A stretch of DNA of 64,000 nucleotides from Kumtagia ephedrae (GCF_003012745.1 NZ_PXYK01000030.1:1-64000); one strand, 5' to 3'. Numbered from the stretch's first letter, positions 17,936-26,690 are shown. The notes: a model not told the origin generated them from the letters alone. Made by a program: numbers and translations.

Positions 17936-19959
17936 GCCTGGCGCGTCGGGAAAGGGCGGTCTCGGCCAGGCAGGGCGTGTCTCCCATGCTGGAGACGGCC
18001 CGGCTCGAGACCTTCTTTCTCGACATGTGGCGCATCCGCCGCTTCGAGGAGCGGGCGGCGGAACTGTTCAAGTCGGGCGTCATCAAGGGCACCGCCCATT
18101 CCTGCGTCGGTCAGGAGGCGATCGCCGTCGGCGCATGCGCGGCGCTCTCCGATGACGACTTCGTCGTCTCGCACCACCGCGGCCATGGCCACTGCATCGC
18201 CAAGGGCGCCGACATCGGCAAGATGATGGCCGAGCTGTTCGGCCGCGTCACCGGCTACGGCCACGGGCTCGGCGGCTCGATGCACATCGCCGCGCTCGAC
18301 CGCGGCGTGCTCGGCGCCAACGGCATCGTCGGCGCCGGGCTGGGCATCGGCACGGGTGCCGCACTTTCGGCCAGCATCCGCGGCACCAGACAGGTATGCG
18401 TCGCCTTCTTCGGAGATGGCGCCGCCAACCAAGGCATTTTTCACGAGGCGCTCAATCTGGCGGCATTATGGAAGCTGCCGGTGATCTTCCTGTGCGAGAA
18501 CAACGGTTACGGCCTGTCGCTTGCCGTCGAGCGCGCCTCGGCCGTTCCGCGCATCTCCGCCCGTGCTACCGCCTATGGCATTCCCGGCGAGACCATCGAC
18601 GGCAACGACGCGGTGGCGGTGAAGGCCGCCGTCGACGCGGCGGTGGTGCGGGCGCGCTCCGGCGACGGGCCGAGCCTGGTCGAGGCGATGACCTATCGCT
18701 CGGGCGACCATTCGATGCGCACCAATTTGCCACGCTACCGCCCGCAGGCGGAGGAAGAGGCGTGGCGCCAACGCGACCCGATCGGCGCGATGGCGGCGCT
18801 GCTGCGGCAGCGGCAGGTCGGCCAGGCGCGGCTAGACGCCATCAGGGCGGAGGCCGATGCCGAGGTCGAGCAGGCGATCGCCGATGCGGAAGCCGCGGCC
18901 GAGCCGGAGATGGATATCCTGTTTCCGGCGGTGATTGCGCCGCTCGCCCCGGCCGAAGCCGAGCCGGAACCGGGCACGCGGCAAATCGGCTATGTCGAGG
19001 CGCTGCGCGAGGCCATGCACCAGGAGATGGCGCGCGACGACAGCGTGATCCTGCTCGGCGAGGACGTCGGCGGCATCGGCGGGCTGTTCCAGTGCAGCGC
19101 CGGCCTGCAGCAGGTGTTCGGGGCTGAGCGCGTGCGCGACACGCCGATCTCGGAGAACGTGATGGCGAACGCCGCCGTCGGCGCGGCGCTGACCGGCCTG
19201 CGGCCGATCGTCGAGGTGCAGTTCTTCGACTTCGTCACCCACATGATGGACGCGATCGTCAACCAGGCGGCGAAGCTGCGCTTCATGCTCGGCGGCGAGG
19301 CGCGTATCCCGCTGGTGATCCGCGGGCCGCAAGGCGGCGGCATCCGCCTCGGCGCGCAGCACTCGCAGTCGCTGGAGACGTGGTTCGCGCACATTCCCGG
19401 CCTGGTGGTGCTGGCGCCGTCCAATCCCTATGACGCAAAGGGCCTGCTCGCCGCAGCCATCCGCGACGACAACCCGGTGGTCTTCATCGAGCACAAGCTG
19501 CTCTACCAGCAGAGTCGGGGAACGGTGCCGGAGGCGGCTTACGCCCTGCCGATCGGCAAGGCGTCGATCCGGCGACCGGGCAGCGACGTCACCATCGTCG
19601 CCACCATGGCCATGGTGGATGTGGCACTCGCAGCGGCGCGCGAGCTTTCGCGCGACGGCATCGAGGCGGAAGTCGTCGACCCGCGCAGCCTGAGGCCGCT
19701 CGACGGCGAGACGATCATGACCTCGGTGCGCAAGACCAACCGCTGCGTCGTCGCCCATGAAGGCTGGACCAGCTACGGCTTCGGCGCGGAGATCTCGGCG
19801 CGCATCATGGAAGAGGCGTTCGACTGGCTCGACGCGCCGGTGGCGCGCGTCGGCATGGCCGAGGTGCCCATGCCCTACCATTCCGGACTGGAGCGCGATC
19901 TCATTCCCAACGCGGCGCGGATCGTGAGCGCCGCCCGCGACGTCTGCTATCGAAATTGA
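17932..19959 (+). CDS. TPP-dependent dehydrogenase E1, fused alpha and beta subunits
   Basis: A 675-aa fusion of the two E1 subunits of a 2-oxoacid/acetoin-dehydrogenase-type complex. Alpha part (about 20-340): the TPP-binding motif runs from GDGAANQG (about 161) to ENNGYG (about 191), with HHRGHGH and GGSMHI active-site loops before it. A Glu/Ala-rich linker (about 300-345) leads to the beta part (about 350-675), with LLGEDVGGIGGLF, PISENVM, the GPQGGG loop and the C-terminal transketolase domain. The start at 17932 overlaps the SDR stop, and a second ATG at 17986 is possible. No E2 or E3 gene is visible nearby. It would decarboxylate or cleave a keto intermediate made by the SDRs. Confidence 0.88.
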   Translation: MSLARRERAVSARQGVSPMLETARLETFFLDMWRIRRFEERAAELFKSGVIKGTAHSCVGQEAIAVGACAALSDDDFVVSHHRGHGHCIAKGADIGKMMAELFGRVTGYGHGLGGSMHIAALDRGVLGANGIVGAGLGIGTGAALSASIRGTRQVCVAFFGDGAANQGIFHEALNLAALWKLPVIFLCENNGYGLSLAVERASAVPRISARATAYGIPGETIDGNDAVAVKAAVDAAVVRARSGDGPSLVEAMTYRSGDHSMRTNLPRYRPQAEEEAWRQRDPIGAMAALLRQRQVGQARLDAIRAEADAEVEQAIADAEAAAEPEMDILFPAVIAPLAPAEAEPEPGTRQIGYVEALREAMHQEMARDDSVILLGEDVGGIGGLFQCSAGLQQVFGAERVRDTPISENVMANAAVGAALTGLRPIVEVQFFDFVTHMMDAIVNQAAKLRFMLGGEARIPLVIRGPQGGGIRLGAQHSQSLETWFAHIPGLVVLAPSNPYDAKGLLAAAIRDDNPVVFIEHKLLYQQSRGTVPEAAYALPIGKASIRRPGSDVTIVATMAMVDVALAAARELSRDGIEAEVVDPRSLRPLDGETIMTSVRKTNRCVVAHEGWTSYGFGAEISARIMEEAFDWLDAPVARVGMAEVPMPYHSGLERDLIPNAARIVSAARDVCYRN

Positions 19960-19994
19960 CGGCGCGGCGCGGACTCATTTCTCGGACGAAAATG

Positions 19995-20004
19995 CAATCG
20001 ATTG
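19995..20004. promoter_or_regulatory. LacI-type operator, internal copy
   Basis: The same palindrome CAATCGATTG lies in the 65-base gap between the fused E1 gene and the hydrolase gene. A weak promoter-like TTGACG is present at 19955-19960, without a good -10. It suggests that the distal genes can be transcribed or blocked separately by the same regulator. Confidence 0.65.
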
Positions 20005-20024
20005 TCGAACTGCAGAGGAAAGCA

Positions 20025-20939
20025 ATGACAAAACGGGTGGACGTGGAATTCAAGTCGGAGGGCACGACGGTGCGCGGCTGGCTGTATCTCGCCAGCGAAA
20101 CGAAACGCTCGCCCACCGTGGTGCTGGCGGGCGGCTGGTGCTACGTGCGCGAGATCGTCATGCCGACCTATGCCAAGGCCTTCGCGGAGGCCGGCATCAA
20201 CGCGCTGATCTTCGATTACCGCAATCTCGGCGTCAGCGACGGCGACGACCGCCAGCACCTCGACCCGTGGGCGCAGGTGAAGGACTACCAGAACGCCATC
20301 AGCTTCCTGGAGCGGCACGACCTCGTCGATCCCGAGCGCATCGGCGTCTGGGGCATCTCCTATTCCGGCGGCCACGCGCTCATCCTCGCGGCCATCGACC
20401 CGCGCGTCAAAACCATCGTCAGCCAGATCCCGGTGATCGACGGCTTTGAGAACATGCGCCGCGCCCACGGGACCATGCAATACCGCGCGCTCTGGGATCT
20501 GGTGCTGCGCGACCGCAAGCAGCGCTACGAGACCGGCGAGCGGCTCTATCTGCCGCACGCCACCGAGAACTCGGCGGAGGAGGTTTCCGCCTGGCCTTTC
20601 CCGGAGACCGTGCGCACGTTCCTGGCCATCAAGGCCTCGGAGGCGCCGCTCTACGAGAACAGGAGTTCCGTCGAGTCGGTCGATCTTCTCATGAATTACG
20701 ATGTCGGCCCGTTCGTGAAGCGCATCTACAACACGCCGACACTGATGATCGTGGCGGAGGGCGACGATCTCACCCTGTGGGACCTGGAGATCGGCGCCTT
20801 CAACCAGATTCCGTCGGCCAGGAAGAAGCTGGAGGTGCTGCCGCACACCTCGCACATGACGCTTTATTCCGATCAGTCGAAGGTGAAGGTGGCCGCCGCC
20901 ATGGCCCGCGACTGGTTCGTCGAGACGCTGAAGCCCTGA
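20025..20939 (+). CDS. Alpha/beta hydrolase
   Basis: A 304-aa serine hydrolase of the alpha/beta fold, near the dienelactone-hydrolase/X-Pro-peptidase-like group. The nucleophile elbow GISYSGG holds the catalytic Ser (about residue 114), an acid is plausible in IVAEGDDLT, and the His in LPHTSHMTLY near the C-terminus completes the triad. The ATG at 20025 with AGAGGA upstream is chosen over the longer frame from 19956, which runs through the operator. It comes after the LacI-type operator at 19995, and a lactone- or ester-opening step in the same pathway is likely. Confidence 0.85.
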   Translation: MTKRVDVEFKSEGTTVRGWLYLASETKRSPTVVLAGGWCYVREIVMPTYAKAFAEAGINALIFDYRNLGVSDGDDRQHLDPWAQVKDYQNAISFLERHDLVDPERIGVWGISYSGGHALILAAIDPRVKTIVSQIPVIDGFENMRRAHGTMQYRALWDLVLRDRKQRYETGERLYLPHATENSAEEVSAWPFPETVRTFLAIKASEAPLYENRSSVESVDLLMNYDVGPFVKRIYNTPTLMIVAEGDDLTLWDLEIGAFNQIPSARKKLEVLPHTSHMTLYSDQSKVKVAAAMARDWFVETLKP

Positions 20940-21029
20940 TGGATGCTGGAACGGCTGGCGCGCGGATTTTTCGCGTGCCACCTTTCCATCGGCGGGCGGC
21001 CTGATGCCGGCCTGCGCTGGGAGGCGAGC

Positions 21030-21779
21030 ATGACGAACGACCTTTCGGGCAAATCCGCCCTGGTGACCGGCGCCTCCGGCGGGCTGGGACTGCATTTCGC
21101 GCGGCTGCTGGCGGCGCAGGGCGCGGCGGTCGCGCTTGCGGCCCGCCGTATCGATGCGCTGGAGAAGGTCTGCGCCGATATCCACGAGGCCGGCGGGACG
21201 GCTCGCGCGATTGCGCTCGACGTCGCCGATGCCGGCAGCGTCGCCGCTGCCTTCGCCGGCGCCGAGCCGTTCGACATCGTCGTCAACAATGCCGGCGTCA
21301 GCGGCGCCGGCCGGGCGCTGGAGCTCAGCGAGGAGGCGTGGGACGCCGTCTTCGACGTCAACCTGAAGGGCGCGTTCCTGGTCGCAAAACATGCGGCGGC
21401 GGCCATGAAGGCAGCGGGGCGCGGCGGCGCGATCGTCAACGTCGCGTCCATTGCCGGGCTGCGCGTCGCCGGCGACCTCTCCGCCTATTCGGCGTCGAAA
21501 GCGGGGCTGGTCCAGCTGACCAAGGCGCTGGCGCTGGAATGGGCGCGCTTCGGCATCCGCGTCAACGCGCTCTGCCCGGGCTATGTCGAGACAGACATCA
21601 ACCGCGACTTCTTCGCGACGCCGGCCGGCGAGGCGATGATCAGGCGTATACCGCAGCGGCGGCTGGGCCGGCCGGAAGACCTCGACGGCCCGCTGCTGCT
21701 GCTCGCCTCCGACGCCGGGGGCTACATGACGGGTGCGGTGGTCGCCGTCGACGGCGGCCATCTGCTGTCCTCGCTTTAG
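21030..21779 (+). CDS. Short-chain dehydrogenase/reductase (FabG-like)
   Basis: A 249-aa classical SDR: TGASGGLG near residues 13-20, NNAGVSG, catalytic Ser (NVASIAG), YSASK. Arg-Arg after strand 2 (LAARRID) suggests NADP(H). The ATG at 21030 has GGGAGG upstream, while the longer frame from 20943 is not homologous to SDRs. The acyl-CoA dehydrogenase gene starts 9 bases after its stop. The association with acyl-CoA dehydrogenase, ligase and APH genes points to a 3-hydroxyacyl-type oxidation. Confidence 0.9.
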   Translation: MTNDLSGKSALVTGASGGLGLHFARLLAAQGAAVALAARRIDALEKVCADIHEAGGTARAIALDVADAGSVAAAFAGAEPFDIVVNNAGVSGAGRALELSEEAWDAVFDVNLKGAFLVAKHAAAAMKAAGRGGAIVNVASIAGLRVAGDLSAYSASKAGLVQLTKALALEWARFGIRVNALCPGYVETDINRDFFATPAGEAMIRRIPQRRLGRPEDLDGPLLLLASDAGGYMTGAVVAVDGGHLLSSL

Positions 21780-21788
21780 GAGCGGATC

Positions 21789-23009
21789 ATGGATTTTCGC
21801 ATTCCGGCTCGCGTCGAGGATTTCCGTACGCGCATCGCCGCCTTCGTCGACGAGCACATCCTGCCGCTGGAGGCGGACCCGTCCGCCTATGACGGGCACG
21901 GCAACATCGCGCTGCCCGTACTGGAGCCGCTGCGCGAAAAAGCGCGGGCGCAAGGCCTGTGGTGCCTGCAGCTCAAGCCGGAAAGCGGCGGACAGGGGCT
22001 CGGCAAGGTCGGCATGGCGGTCTGCTACGAGGCGATGAACCGCTCGATCTTCGGGCCGGTGGTGTTCAATTCGGCCGCGCCCGACGACGGCAACATGATG
22101 GTGCTGGAGGCGCTGGGCACGCCCGGGCAGAAGGAGAAGTGGCTGAAGCCGATCGTCGACGGCCATGTGCGCTCCTCCATCGCCATGACCGAGCCGCATC
22201 CCGGCGGCGGCTCGGACCCCTCCATGATCCGCACCAGGGCGGAGAAGCGCGGCGGCGGCTATGTCGTGACCGGCCGAAAATGGTTCATCACCGGGGCAGA
22301 GGGGGCGAGCCATTTCATCCTGATCGCGCGCACCTCCGACGATGCGCGCCACGGCCTCACCGCCTTCCTCTATCACAAGGACCAGCCGGGCTGGCGCATC
22401 GTCCGCCGCATCGGGATCATGGGGCCGGAGGAGCACGGCGGCCATTGCGAGCTGGAGTTTGACGGGCTGGAGATCCCCGAGGAGAACATCCTCGGCGGGC
22501 TGGCCCGCGGGATGAAGGTCACGCAGGTGCGGCTCGGGCCGGCGCGGCTGACGCACTGCATGCGCTGGCTGGGCCTTTCCAAGCGCTGCGTCGAGATCGC
22601 CCGGGAATACGCCGCCGAGCGCAGCGGCTTCGGCGTCCGGCTGGCCGAGCGCGAAAGCGTGCAGATGATGCTGGGGGATCTCGCCATGCGCATCGAGATC
22701 GGCCGGCTGCTGGTGATGAAGGCCGCCTGGGAGCTCGACCGCGGCGGCTTCGCCCGCAAGGAGGTGTCGATGGCCAAGGTGCATGTCGCCAACCTGCTGC
22801 ACGACGCGGCCGACGTCGGCATCCAGATCAACGGCGCGCGCGGTTACTCCAAGGACACCGTGCTCGAATGGATCTACCGCTACGCCCGCCAGGCGCGGCT
22901 GGTAGACGGCGCCGACGAGGTCCACAAGATGGTGCTGAACCGCCAGCTTGCCGAGGAGGGCGCCGACTTCTGGTCATGGCCGGTCGAAGGGGAGGGGTCC
23001 GGTGCGTAG
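21789..23009 (+). CDS. Acyl-CoA dehydrogenase
   Basis: A 406-aa FAD-dependent acyl-CoA dehydrogenase. The N-terminal helical domain is followed by IAMTEPHPGGGSDPS (flavin/substrate contacts), TGRKWFITGA, and the C-terminal domain with INGARGYSKDT...YR, where family members carry the FAD-binding QxxGGxG-like segment and the distal base region. The layout is like the ACAD10/11-like bacterial enzymes found with APH-type kinases. It overlaps the ligase start by 8 bases. A role in beta-oxidation-like processing of an acid is likely; the chain type is unknown. Confidence 0.92.
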   Translation: MDFRIPARVEDFRTRIAAFVDEHILPLEADPSAYDGHGNIALPVLEPLREKARAQGLWCLQLKPESGGQGLGKVGMAVCYEAMNRSIFGPVVFNSAAPDDGNMMVLEALGTPGQKEKWLKPIVDGHVRSSIAMTEPHPGGGSDPSMIRTRAEKRGGGYVVTGRKWFITGAEGASHFILIARTSDDARHGLTAFLYHKDQPGWRIVRRIGIMGPEEHGGHCELEFDGLEIPEENILGGLARGMKVTQVRLGPARLTHCMRWLGLSKRCVEIAREYAAERSGFGVRLAERESVQMMLGDLAMRIEIGRLLVMKAAWELDRGGFARKEVSMAKVHVANLLHDAADVGIQINGARGYSKDTVLEWIYRYARQARLVDGADEVHKMVLNRQLAEEGADFWSWPVEGEGSGA

Positions 23010-24597
23010 CGAGCCGCATCTGACGCCGCGCGCCGCCAACTTCCGGCCGCTTTCGCCCGCCGATTTCCTGGTGCGTGCCGTCGAGGCGCATGGCGGGCGC
23101 ACCGCGGTGATCTGGCGGGAGCGGCGCTGGACCTATCGCGGCTTCGCCGGGATCGCGGCACGGCTTTCGGCCTGGCTGACCGGCGAAGGGATCGGGCAGG
23201 GCGACGTCGTCTCGTTCATGTGCGTCAACCGGCCCGAGATGCTCGCAGCCCACTATGCCGTGCCGGCGATCGGGGCCGTGCTGAACAGCATCAACACCCG
23301 GCTCGACGCCGACACGGTCGCCTACATCCTCGGCCATTGCGAAAGCCGCGTGCTGGTCGCCGACGCGTCCTGCGCCGTCGTTGCCCGCGATGCCGGCCGT
23401 CGCGCCGGGGTACGCGTCGTGCTGCTTGCCGATGCCGGCGCCGACGATGCCGAGACGCTGGACCTGCTGACCGACGACGGCGAGGCGCAGAACTTCGCCG
23501 TCACCGGCGTGACCGACGAATGGCAGCCGCTCTGCATCAACTACACCTCCGGCACCACCGGCCGGCCGAAGGGCGCGGTCTACCATCATCGCGGTGCCTA
23601 TCTGAACGCGCTGGGCAACGTCACGGCGCTCGGTTTCACCCGGCACAGCGTTTACCTGTGGACGTTGCCGATGTTCCACTGCAACGGCTGGTGCCACACC
23701 TGGGCGGTGACGGCGGCGGGCGGCGTCCATGTCTGCCTGGACAAGGTCGAGCCCGGCCTGATCTTCCGGGCGATCGAGGCGGAAGGGGTGACGCATTTCG
23801 CCTGCGCGCCGGTGGTGCTCTACATGCTGCTTTACCACCCTGACCGCGCGCTGCGCCGGCCGGATAGGCGGGTGCTGGTCGGCACCGGCGGTGCAGCGCC
23901 GACCGCGACCCTGATCGAGCAGCTCGACGCGCTCGGCATCGACATCGTCCATCTCTACGGCCTCACCGAATCCTACGGGCCGGCGACGCTGTGCACGCTG
24001 TCCGACGCCCTGGAAGACGCGCCGGCCGGCGACAAGGCGGCCTTCCTCGCCCGCCAGGGTGTCAGCCATGCGACGGCGAACCGCGTCCGCGTCGTCGACG
24101 CGGAAGGCACCGACGTCGCTGCCGACGGCACGTCGATGGGCGAGATCGTGCTTGCCGGCAATACGCTGATGGCCGGCTACTACCGCGACGCCGCGGCGAC
24201 CGAATCCGCCTTCGCCGGCGGCTGGTTCCACACCGGCGACCTCGCCGTGCGCCACGCCGACGGCGCCATCGAGCTCAAGGACCGCTCCAAGGACATCATC
24301 ATTTCCGGCGGCGAGAACATTTCCAGCCTCGAGGTGGAAAGCGTGCTGCACCGGCATCCGGCCGTGCTGCTCGCCGCCGTGGTCGCGGCGGCCGATCCGA
24401 AATGGGGCGAGGTGCCGTGCGCCTTCCTCGAGCTGAAGCCGGACGCGCAGGTCGATCCCGATGAACTGCGCCTGTTCTGCCGCGAAAGGCTGGCGGGCTT
24501 CAAGGTGCCGCGCCGCTTCGTCTTCGGCGAATTGCCGAAAACGGCGACGGGAAAGATCCAGAAATTCGTGCTGCGCGATCGGGCGGCGGCATCCTGA
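23002..24597 (+). CDS. Acyl-CoA synthetase (AMP-forming)
   Basis: A 531-aa ANL-superfamily ligase that activates a carboxylic acid to its CoA thioester. It has the P-loop YTSGTTGRPKG (about residue 180), YGLTES, the hinge GDLAVRHADG.IELKDRSKD, and the C-terminal catalytic Lys in KTATGKIQK. A GTG start at 23002 is used because GGGGAGGGG lies just upstream and it overlaps the dehydrogenase stop. Members of this subgroup usually handle medium-chain or branched acids. It forms an acyl-activation/oxidation module with the flanking dehydrogenase and APH genes. Confidence 0.92.
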   Translation: MRSEPHLTPRAANFRPLSPADFLVRAVEAHGGRTAVIWRERRWTYRGFAGIAARLSAWLTGEGIGQGDVVSFMCVNRPEMLAAHYAVPAIGAVLNSINTRLDADTVAYILGHCESRVLVADASCAVVARDAGRRAGVRVVLLADAGADDAETLDLLTDDGEAQNFAVTGVTDEWQPLCINYTSGTTGRPKGAVYHHRGAYLNALGNVTALGFTRHSVYLWTLPMFHCNGWCHTWAVTAAGGVHVCLDKVEPGLIFRAIEAEGVTHFACAPVVLYMLLYHPDRALRRPDRRVLVGTGGAAPTATLIEQLDALGIDIVHLYGLTESYGPATLCTLSDALEDAPAGDKAAFLARQGVSHATANRVRVVDAEGTDVAADGTSMGEIVLAGNTLMAGYYRDAAATESAFAGGWFHTGDLAVRHADGAIELKDRSKDIIISGGENISSLEVESVLHRHPAVLLAAVVAAADPKWGEVPCAFLELKPDAQVDPDELRLFCRERLAGFKVPRRFVFGELPKTATGKIQKFVLRDRAAAS

Positions 24598-24635
24598 TCG
24601 GCGACGGAGAATACCTGCGGTGAACGGGGACGGTC

Positions 24636-25670
24636 TTGGACAAGATTGACTTCGATCCGGCGGCGCTTTCGCGCTTCCTGGCGGCGGAGCTCGGCGGGGA
24701 CGGCGCGCTCGGGCTGGAGCGCATCGGCGGCGGCCAGTCCAACCCGACCTATTTCGTCGATTTCGCCGAACGGCGCATGGTGCTGCGCAAGCAGCCGTCG
24801 GGGCCGATCCTGCGCGGCGCGCACGCCGTCGACCGCGAGTTCCGTGTGTTGTCGGCGCTTGCCGGGACCGACGTGCCGGTGCCCGCGCCGATCCTCTTCC
24901 ATGCCGAGGCGGAGCCGCTGGGAACCCCGTTCTATCTGATGGAGCGGGTGGAAGGCCGCGTCTTCCACGACGCGGCTCTGCCCGGTTGCACGCCGAAGGA
25001 GCGCGAGGCTCTCTATCGCGCCATGGCCGGGACGTTGGCGAAGCTGCACGCCGTGCGGCCCGACGCAGTCGGCCTGTCGGATTTCGGGCGACCCGGCAAT
25101 TATTTCGAGCGCCAGCTCGCGCGCTGGAGCGGGCAGTGGCGGGACTCGCCGACCAAGAACATTCCGGACCTCGACGAACTCTCGGACTGGCTGGCCGGCA
25201 ACCTGCCGCCGGACGACGGCCAGGTGTCGATCGCCCATGGCGACTTCCGGCTCGGCAATTTGATGTTTCATCCGGCGCAGCCGCGCGTCGTGGCGATCCT
25301 CGACTGGGAATTGTCGACGCTCGGCCATCCGCTCGCCGACCTCGGCTTCTGCTGCATGCCGTGGAACACGGCGCCGGACGAATATGGCGGCATACTGGGC
25401 CTCGACCGCGCCGCCCTGGGCATTCCCGAGCAGACGACGTTCGTCGGGCATTATTTCGCCAATGCCGTGCCGACGGCGGCGCTGAAACCCTTTCACGTCG
25501 CCTTTGCGCTGTTCCGCTTCGCCGTGATCTTTGTCGGCATCACCGACCGCGCCCGCCAGGGCAATGCGTCCGGCGAAGGAGCCGCCCGCCTCGCGCCGCT
25601 CGCGGCACGGTTCGCGCGACGGGGGCTGGATGTTGCGATGGGCGCCGGCCGGGCGACAGGCGAGGCTTGA
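24636..25670 (+). CDS. APH-family phosphotransferase (ACAD10-like kinase domain)
   Basis: A 344-aa protein-kinase-like phosphotransferase. Landmarks are the Gly-rich N-lobe (GGGQSNPTYFV), the Lys in VLRKQPSG, the catalytic loop HGDFRLGN (about residue 201) and the metal-binding ILDWE. This family is regularly encoded beside acyl-CoA dehydrogenases and is fused to one in animal ACAD10/11, where it phosphorylates 4-hydroxyacyl-CoA. That role is a reasonable inference here. The start is TTG at 24636 with GGGGA upstream. It is the last gene of the rightward run. Confidence 0.85.
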   Translation: MDKIDFDPAALSRFLAAELGGDGALGLERIGGGQSNPTYFVDFAERRMVLRKQPSGPILRGAHAVDREFRVLSALAGTDVPVPAPILFHAEAEPLGTPFYLMERVEGRVFHDAALPGCTPKEREALYRAMAGTLAKLHAVRPDAVGLSDFGRPGNYFERQLARWSGQWRDSPTKNIPDLDELSDWLAGNLPPDDGQVSIAHGDFRLGNLMFHPAQPRVVAILDWELSTLGHPLADLGFCCMPWNTAPDEYGGILGLDRAALGIPEQTTFVGHYFANAVPTAALKPFHVAFALFRFAVIFVGITDRARQGNASGEGAARLAPLAARFARRGLDVAMGAGRATGEA

Positions 25671-25690
25671 AGCGGGGAGCGAAGGTCGAG

Positions 25691-26056
25691 CTATCGTGAA
25701 ATCAGCAGGGACGCGCGCTGGCGAGTGTCCTGGATGTTCCGCTGTGGCTGCTCGGTCGCTGTCGGTGACGGTTCGCCCGATTTTCCTTTTTGCTCATCGA
25801 CGAGGCTTAGCTCATCGGCAAGACGCCGGATTTGATCTCCGAGATTTCGGAAGTCCTCCGAAAGAGCCGTTTCCGAGGTTTTATCGCCCTCAGCTGTCGC
25901 AGCTTGGCGATCTCGGTAGGCTCTGAACCGAGCGTCCAAATTCTCTCGATCGACGCGGAGTCTGTCCACGCGCTTCTCGAACTTCCACAGACCGATGCCC
26001 GCCCAGGCGACAACTGCGACCACACCTGCGGCAAGCACGAGGACATCCGGCGTCAT
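25691..26056 (-). CDS. Small membrane-anchored coiled-coil protein, unknown function
   Basis: A 121-aa protein with one N-terminal membrane helix (about residues 5-24), a basic/acidic heptad-like region (about 26-95) suggesting a coiled coil, and a Gln/Thr-rich tail. No family was recognised. It overlaps the preceding gene by 4 bases (ATGA) and is lower in GC than its neighbours, consistent with recent acquisition. Layout resembles small accessory membrane proteins of phage or plasmid origin, but nothing specific supports that. Confidence 0.65.
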   Translation of the reverse strand: MTPDVLVLAAGVVAVVAWAGIGLWKFEKRVDRLRVDRENLDARFRAYRDRQAATAEGDKTSETALSEDFRNLGDQIRRLADELSLVDEQKGKSGEPSPTATEQPQRNIQDTRQRASLLISR

Positions 26057-26355
26057 GTGCCTAATCCTTTCTCAAGCGCACGTCGTCCAAACATATGTAG
26101 GGCAAATGCCCCAGCGAGGCAAACGGCTACGGCAAAGGCAAGATCCAGTGCAGTGAGCATCACCACGTTGCTGATCCGGTAGAGAAAGCCGATCATGGGC
26201 GTGAACACGCCGATAGTGATGAGGCCGGTAGAGGCGCGATCCCAGGAGGCGGCGACATATTTGCTATGCTCCTTGGTATACTCGCCCTCGCGGCGCAGAC
26301 GCTCCGCTTCTGCCGCGAGGATCTCCGCCTCGAGCTTGTCGTCGTCTCCTGCCAT
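26053..26355 (-). CDS. Small two-helix membrane protein, unknown function
   Basis: A 100-aa protein: acidic N-terminal helix (DDDKLEAEILAAEAERLRREGEY), then two likely membrane helices (about 42-60 and 64-90). No family was recognised. It is the first gene of a two-gene minus-strand unit with the coiled-coil protein and has no other neighbours on its strand. The AT-richer 335-base region upstream (26356-26690) should contain its promoter. Confidence 0.65.
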   Translation of the reverse strand: MAGDDDKLEAEILAAEAERLRREGEYTKEHSKYVAASWDRASTGLITIGVFTPMIGFLYRISNVVMLTALDLAFAVAVCLAGAFALHMFGRRALEKGLGT

Positions 26356-26690
26356 CCCAGGCCGCCCCTCCAGTCCCCAGCCGTTACATAATCCGTAGGG
26401 GAGCGGCTTGGCCAGAGCGTTGATCGTCTACGACCTCCGAGGCCAGTTCCTGGATTGCCGACCCGGACGCCCGATACGTAGCATCCGTGTAAAATTTTGA
26501 TTGATCAAGCAATCAATTTATTGACAGCCAAGGTACCCCGAAGCAATATGCCGGCCGATCAGGCCAGCTCGTTTCCGGTCGCGAATGAAGCCCATCTTGC
26601 GTTTTCGCGCGAACGCCCGGTCTGCGCCTAACTATATGAAAAACAGCATTTTATTCGTGCGGCGCACGAACACGTACGAAGGGCGGAATC
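26356..26690. other. Divergent intergenic region before the aminotransferase operon
   Basis: AT-rich compared with the rest of the window. It contains the TetR/BetI-type palindrome and the rightward promoter described separately, plus an unidentified leader (26556-26690). No further gene was seen. Confidence 0.6.
26497..26549 (+). promoter_or_regulatory. Promoter with BetI-type palindromic operator for the aminotransferase operon
   Basis: The palindrome TTGATTGATCAAGCAATCAA (26497-26516; arms TTGATTG/CAATCAA) lies just before a promoter TTGACA (26521-26526), 17-base spacer, CAATAT (26544-26549). The same 20-base pattern recurs at 37142-37161 and 51151-51170. A BetI-like TetR regulator encoded at 33923 is the local candidate to bind it. 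Confidence 0.75.

Noticed and set aside
19947-22925. Long minus-strand open frame of 992 codons
   Set aside because: It lies opposite the hydrolase, SDR and acyl-CoA dehydrogenase genes. It is composition-driven (His/Arg/Ala-rich), has no domain, and is a typical antisense artefact of GC-rich DNA.
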